From Streptosporangium saharense (GTDB lineage: Bacteria; Actinomycetota; Actinomycetes; Streptosporangiales; Streptosporangiaceae): a stretch of DNA of 64,000 bases. Of this stretch, positions 60,749-64,000 are shown piece by piece. The DNA lies in contig NZ_JACHJP010000001.1 in NCBI RefSeq assembly GCF_014203715.1, forward strand, positions 248,001 to 312,000, in the 5' to 3' direction. The first letter of the stretch is position 1. Each line of letters opens with the position of its first letter. Made by a program: the position numbers and the translations under genes. Under the pieces are notes generated by a model. The model was given only the letters and a program-made list of their open reading frames with translations. It made no database searches and was not told the DNA's origin.

Positions 60749-62968
60749 ATGCAGGAACCGGGTGAGAAGCAGTCGAGCGTCCTGTCGAAGATCGCCATGC
60801 TGGCCGGGGTCGGGGTGGCGGCGGGCGCGGTGGTCGCGGGACTCGCGTTACCGGCGGTAGGCGGCGCGGGCTTCGGACTCATCTCGGCGACCAACGAGAT
60901 CAACCTCGCGCCCGAGGAGCTCGTCGAGCCGCCCCCGGCCGAGGTCACGGTCGTCGAGGACGCCAAGGGCAAGCCGATCGCCCGGTTCTACGAGCAGTAC
61001 CGCGAGGTCGTCGAGCTCGACCAGATCGCTCCGATCATGAAGACTGCCATCATCTCGATCGAGGACTACCGCTTCTACGAGCACGGTCCGATCGACATCG
61101 AGGGCACGATCCGGGCGCTCGCCAGGAACCTGCAGGCGGGCGGGGTCGCCCAGGGTGGTTCCAGCATCACCCAGCAGTACGTCAAGCAGGTGCTGCTCAA
61201 CGCGGCCGACACCGAGGCCGACAAGAACAAGGCGCTTGAGGCCAGCTACGCGCGCAAGCTCAAGGAGCTGCGCTACGCCATGGCGGTCGAGAAGAAGTAC
61301 ACCAAGGACCAGATCCTGGCGAAGTATCTGAACATCGCCTACTTCGGCGCGGGCGCCTACGGCGTCGAGGCGGCGGCCAAGCGGTTCTTCGGCGTCAGGG
61401 CGGACGCGCTCTCCCTGGCTCAGGCGGCGACGCTGGCCGGTGCCGTACAGGACCCCAACGCCACCGACCCCAACCTGGGCAAGAAGCAGCGCGAGCGGCT
61501 GCTGAAGCGGCGCAACGTCGTGCTCGACCGGATGGCCGAGCTCGGCAAGGTCTCCAAGGAGGACGCCGACAAGGCGAAGGCCACCGGGCTCGGTTACAAG
61601 GGCACGAAGCTCCCCGGCGGCTGTGAGTCCAGCAAGTATCCGTACTTCTGCATCTACGTCCGCAACGAAATCCTGAAAAATCCGGACTTCGGGAAGAAGG
61701 CCGCAGACCGGGTGAAGTTCCTCAACCGGGGCGGCCTGACGATCAAGACCACGCTCGACGCCGGGATGCAGGCCGCCGCGGACAAGGCGATCAAGAAGTG
61801 GGTCTACGCCTCGGACAACCCGGTCGCCGCGGAGGCGCTGGTCCAGCCGGGCACCGGAGCCATCAAGGCCATGGCCGCCAGCAGACCGTACGGCGGGGAC
61901 GCCGACAAGCACGAGATGGCCTACAACGTCGTCGCCGACGCCGCGCACGGCGGCGGCATCGGCTTCCAGGCCGGATCGACCTTCAAGACCTTCACCCTGA
62001 TCACCGCGCTGAGCAAGGGCATGAAGGTCAACGACGGCTTCAACGTCGGCGCGGGCTACACGGCCCCCGGCTACGCGTCGTTCAAGAACTGCGCGGGCGA
62101 GAGCATCGGGGACCCGAACCACACCGTCACCAACGACGAGGGCGCCCCCGGCTGGCGGACCCTGCAGACGGGCACCTGGGGCTCGGTCAACACCTTCTTC
62201 ATGACGCTCGAACAGCGCGTCGGTCTCTGCGACGTGGTCAAGACCGCCAAGTCGCTCGGCATCCACCGCTCCGACGGGAACAAGCTCCAGGAGTACGAGA
62301 CCTTCACCCTCGGCATCAACGAGATGGACCCGGTGACCGTGGCCAACGCCTACGCCGCGATCGGCGCCAGGGGGAAGTACTGCGCGCCGATGGCGATCTC
62401 CCAGATCACCGACCGCGACGGCAAGGTCACCACCTACAAGCCCAAGTGCCGTCAGGTTCTCGACCCCGAGGTCGCCGACGCGGCAGCCGACGTGCTTTCC
62501 GGCGTGTTCACCAAGGGCACCATGCGGGGGGTCGGCGGCATCGGCCGTGACGCGGCGGGCAAGACCGGCACCACCGACAGCTACGCCACGGCCTGGTTCG
62601 CCGGGTTCACCCCCGACCTGGCGGGCGCCGTCAGCATCGGTGACCCGCGCGGCTCGCAGAGCCACAAGCTGAACGGTGTCACCATCGGCGGCCAGTACTA
62701 CGGCTCGGTCGTCGGTGCCAGCATCTCCGGGCCGATCTGGAAGGACACGATGCTGGCGGCGCTGAAGGGCATCCCGCCGACCAAGTTCACCCCGATCAAC
62801 ACCTCGCGGTTCGGCGGTTGTGGCCAGAGCTGCCAGCCCGCGCCGCCGCCGGACGAGGACGACGACGGTCCCGGCGACGTCTGGCAGGACGACAACGGCC
62901 GAGGCGGTTGGGGCAACCACGGCCGCGAGAACGACACGGGCCGCAACGGCCGAGGACCTTTCGGCTGA
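60749..62968 (+). CDS. Class A penicillin-binding protein (bifunctional)
   Basis: About 739 aa. One N-terminal membrane anchor, then a family 51 glycosyltransferase domain (IEDYRFYEHGPIDIEG with the catalytic glutamate, then GGSSITQQYVKQVLL and NIAYFGAGAYGVEAAAKRFFG), then a transpeptidase domain with GSTFKTF (SxxK), GSVNTF (SxN) and GKTGTTD (KTG). A Pro/Asp/Gly/Asn-rich tail of about 60 residues follows. ATG at 60749 is chosen because upstream codons lack homology. It polymerises and cross-links peptidoglycan. Confidence 0.95.
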   Translation: MQEPGEKQSSVLSKIAMLAGVGVAAGAVVAGLALPAVGGAGFGLISATNEINLAPEELVEPPPAEVTVVEDAKGKPIARFYEQYREVVELDQIAPIMKTAIISIEDYRFYEHGPIDIEGTIRALARNLQAGGVAQGGSSITQQYVKQVLLNAADTEADKNKALEASYARKLKELRYAMAVEKKYTKDQILAKYLNIAYFGAGAYGVEAAAKRFFGVRADALSLAQAATLAGAVQDPNATDPNLGKKQRERLLKRRNVVLDRMAELGKVSKEDADKAKATGLGYKGTKLPGGCESSKYPYFCIYVRNEILKNPDFGKKAADRVKFLNRGGLTIKTTLDAGMQAAADKAIKKWVYASDNPVAAEALVQPGTGAIKAMAASRPYGGDADKHEMAYNVVADAAHGGGIGFQAGSTFKTFTLITALSKGMKVNDGFNVGAGYTAPGYASFKNCAGESIGDPNHTVTNDEGAPGWRTLQTGTWGSVNTFFMTLEQRVGLCDVVKTAKSLGIHRSDGNKLQEYETFTLGINEMDPVTVANAYAAIGARGKYCAPMAISQITDRDGKVTTYKPKCRQVLDPEVADAAADVLSGVFTKGTMRGVGGIGRDAAGKTGTTDSYATAWFAGFTPDLAGAVSIGDPRGSQSHKLNGVTIGGQYYGSVVGASISGPIWKDTMLAALKGIPPTKFTPINTSRFGGCGQSCQPAPPPDEDDDGPGDVWQDDNGRGGWGNHGRENDTGRNGRGPFG

Positions 62969-63018
62969 CGGGTACGGCACGCGCGACCGGGCCGGTCAGG
63001 CGGGAGCAGGTCGTCCCC

Positions 63019-63475
63019 GCGTGACCGGCCTCGCCCGTTCTGGCTGGTATGGCGCGCTCAGGGTAGAGATCGGCTTTGGCCGTACGGCAACCGGCTGGAT
63101 CCGTCAGGTGGGAGAGCTGTCCGCGTGACCGGCCTCGCCAGTTCTGGCTGGTACGGCGCGCTCAGGGTAGAGGTCGGCTTTGGCCGTTCGGTGACCGGCT
63201 GGATCCGTCAGGTGGGAGAGCTGTCCGCGTGACTGGCCTTGACCGTCCTGGTCGGTACGGCTCGCTCAGGGCAGGGACCGGCTTCGACTGCTCTGGCCGT
63301 ACGGCGTGCTCAGCCGGGCCGGTTGGGCGGCAGATCCCCGCGACCGGCTTTGCCCGTTCTGGTCGGTACGGCTCGCCCAGGTAGGGCTGGTTGGGGGCTT
63401 GTTCCCATGACCAGCCCTGGCCGTACGGCGTGCTGGTTGGATCGGGTGGGATCCGCGGGCCGTACGGGCTGCTCA
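63019..63475 (+). repeat. 104-bp tandem repeat array, degenerate to the right
   Basis: Unit 1 (63021-63124) and unit 2 (63125-63228) differ at about six positions and both end GGTGGGAGAGCTGTCCGC. Unit 3 begins with GTGACTGGCC at 63229 and diverges; two or three looser copies follow to about 63475. Each copy holds GGCCGT(A/T)CGG. The array fills the gap between the PBP gene and the convergent partial gene. Open frames through it are not supported. Confidence 0.85.
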
Positions 63476-64000
63476 GGCGGGGGAGGTGGGGGCGGCGATG
63501 GTTTCGGTGAGGCGGGAGAAGGAGTCGGCGCCGTGACCGGCTTCGACGGCCCTTCGGGCTACCGCCCTGGCCGCGTCGATCACCCCCGTGTCCAGTCCCC
63601 TGGCGCGGGAGGCGTGGGCGATGTGGTCCATTCCCGCCAGGGCCGACACCAGCGCCGAGGTGTCGGCGGCGTGGTCGCCCTTGTCGACGTTGCGGGCGAA
63701 GTCGTCGATGACGATGGGCAGCAGTGAGCCGATCCCCCTGGCGAACGGGGCCAGGTCCCTCGCCGGGACGCCCTCGGCCGAGGCCAGCGCGAAGGCGTGG
63801 ACCAGACCGCTCATCGACGTCCAGAACAGGTCGAGCAGGGCGACGTCGTAGGAGGCCGCCCGTCCCGGTTCCTCGCCCAGGTAGACACCGCCCGCGCCCA
63901 GCGCCTCCAGCGTCGCGCGATGCTCCAGATAGGCGTCCTCGCGCCCGCTGTACAGGACGACGGCCTCGGGGCCCCCGATGGTCTCCGTGGGGGTCATGAT
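63473..64000 (-). CDS. Imine reductase/6-phosphogluconate dehydrogenase-like, partial
   Basis: The 5' part lies beyond the window edge; 175 or so C-terminal residues are seen. IGGPEAVVLYSG followed by an all-helical dimerisation domain (YDVALLDLFWTSMSGLVHAFALASAEG, LLPIVIDDFARNVDKGD) is the pattern of NADPH-dependent imine reductases, whose N-terminal Rossmann domain would be encoded to the right. The internal ATG at 63997 is not the start. Related proteins reduce cyclic imines, often in secondary metabolism. Confidence 0.8.
   Translation of the reverse strand: MMTPTETIGGPEAVVLYSGREDAYLEHRATLEALGAGGVYLGEEPGRAASYDVALLDLFWTSMSGLVHAFALASAEGVPARDLAPFARGIGSLLPIVIDDFARNVDKGDHAADTSALVSALAGMDHIAHASRARGLDTGVIDAARAVARRAVEAGHGADSFSRLTETIAAPTSPA

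Noticed and set aside
62818-63384. Open frames across the 104-bp repeats
   Set aside because: Frames survive because the units contain few stop codons; codon usage is poor and the frames change between units.

Overview
The window is high-GC DNA with actinobacterial gene organisation: GTG starts, GTGA/ATGA stop-start overlaps, a BldC-like regulator, a menaquinone-type respiratory chain and a System II cytochrome c maturation operon. Protein content and style suggest a filamentous actinomycete, most likely Streptosporangiales (Streptosporangium/Nonomuraea-like). The genus is inference from gene content, not from a marker gene.

Left half (1-33 kb), core metabolism and respiration. hemL (tetrapyrrole synthesis) is followed by a Uma2-family protein, a VKOR-DsbA disulfide-forming pair, a small zinc-ribbon protein, a LysR regulator and a histidine phosphatase. 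A four-gene cytochrome c maturation operon comes next (TlpA/ResA-like lipoprotein, ccdA, resB, ccsB). An accessory stretch holds a lethal-factor-like metalloprotease, a BldC-like regulator, a DUF4229 protein and a secreted beta-propeller. Then come menG, a geranylgeranyl-reductase-family flavoprotein and a complete nuoA-N complex I operon ending in a polyprenyl diphosphate synthase. MenG, the reductase and the prenyl synthase all fit menaquinone synthesis, so quinone supply and complex I are linked. A 20-bp perfect Rex-type operator precedes the reductase-nuo unit and suggests NADH/NAD+ control.

Middle (33-42 kb), nitrogen-compound catabolism. A DUF1989 protein, an Old Yellow Enzyme homologue, a CE4/PuuE-like deacetylase, a PucR regulator, an NCS1 nucleobase permease and an asparaginase-family amidohydrolase look like one catabolic locus for a nitrogen heterocycle or cyclic amide of unknown identity. 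A RarD-type exporter and msrA follow.

Right half (42-64 kb), accessory. A toxin-antitoxin-rich stretch holds an AbiE-like pair whose regulator carries a PD-(D/E)xK-like N-terminus, a decayed PIN module, its intact paralogue 3 kb away, and an XRE/ImmA-PIN pair. These are interleaved with an alpha/beta hydrolase-MarR pair, a secreted FnIII-FnIII-CBM2 protein, a DksA-like protein, an NDH-2-like flavoprotein and two tandem secreted proteins with three-fold HxGDEN repeats that I do not recognise. The window ends with a CGNR regulator, a serine hydrolase-histidine kinase-response regulator operon, a class A PBP, a tandem-repeat block and a partial imine-reductase-like gene.

Repeats are prominent: three complete copies and one edge copy of a roughly 120-bp intergenic palindromic element, a 104-bp tandem array, and a strongly over-represented octamer CCGTACGG. 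No tRNA, rRNA, CRISPR array or insertion sequence was seen.
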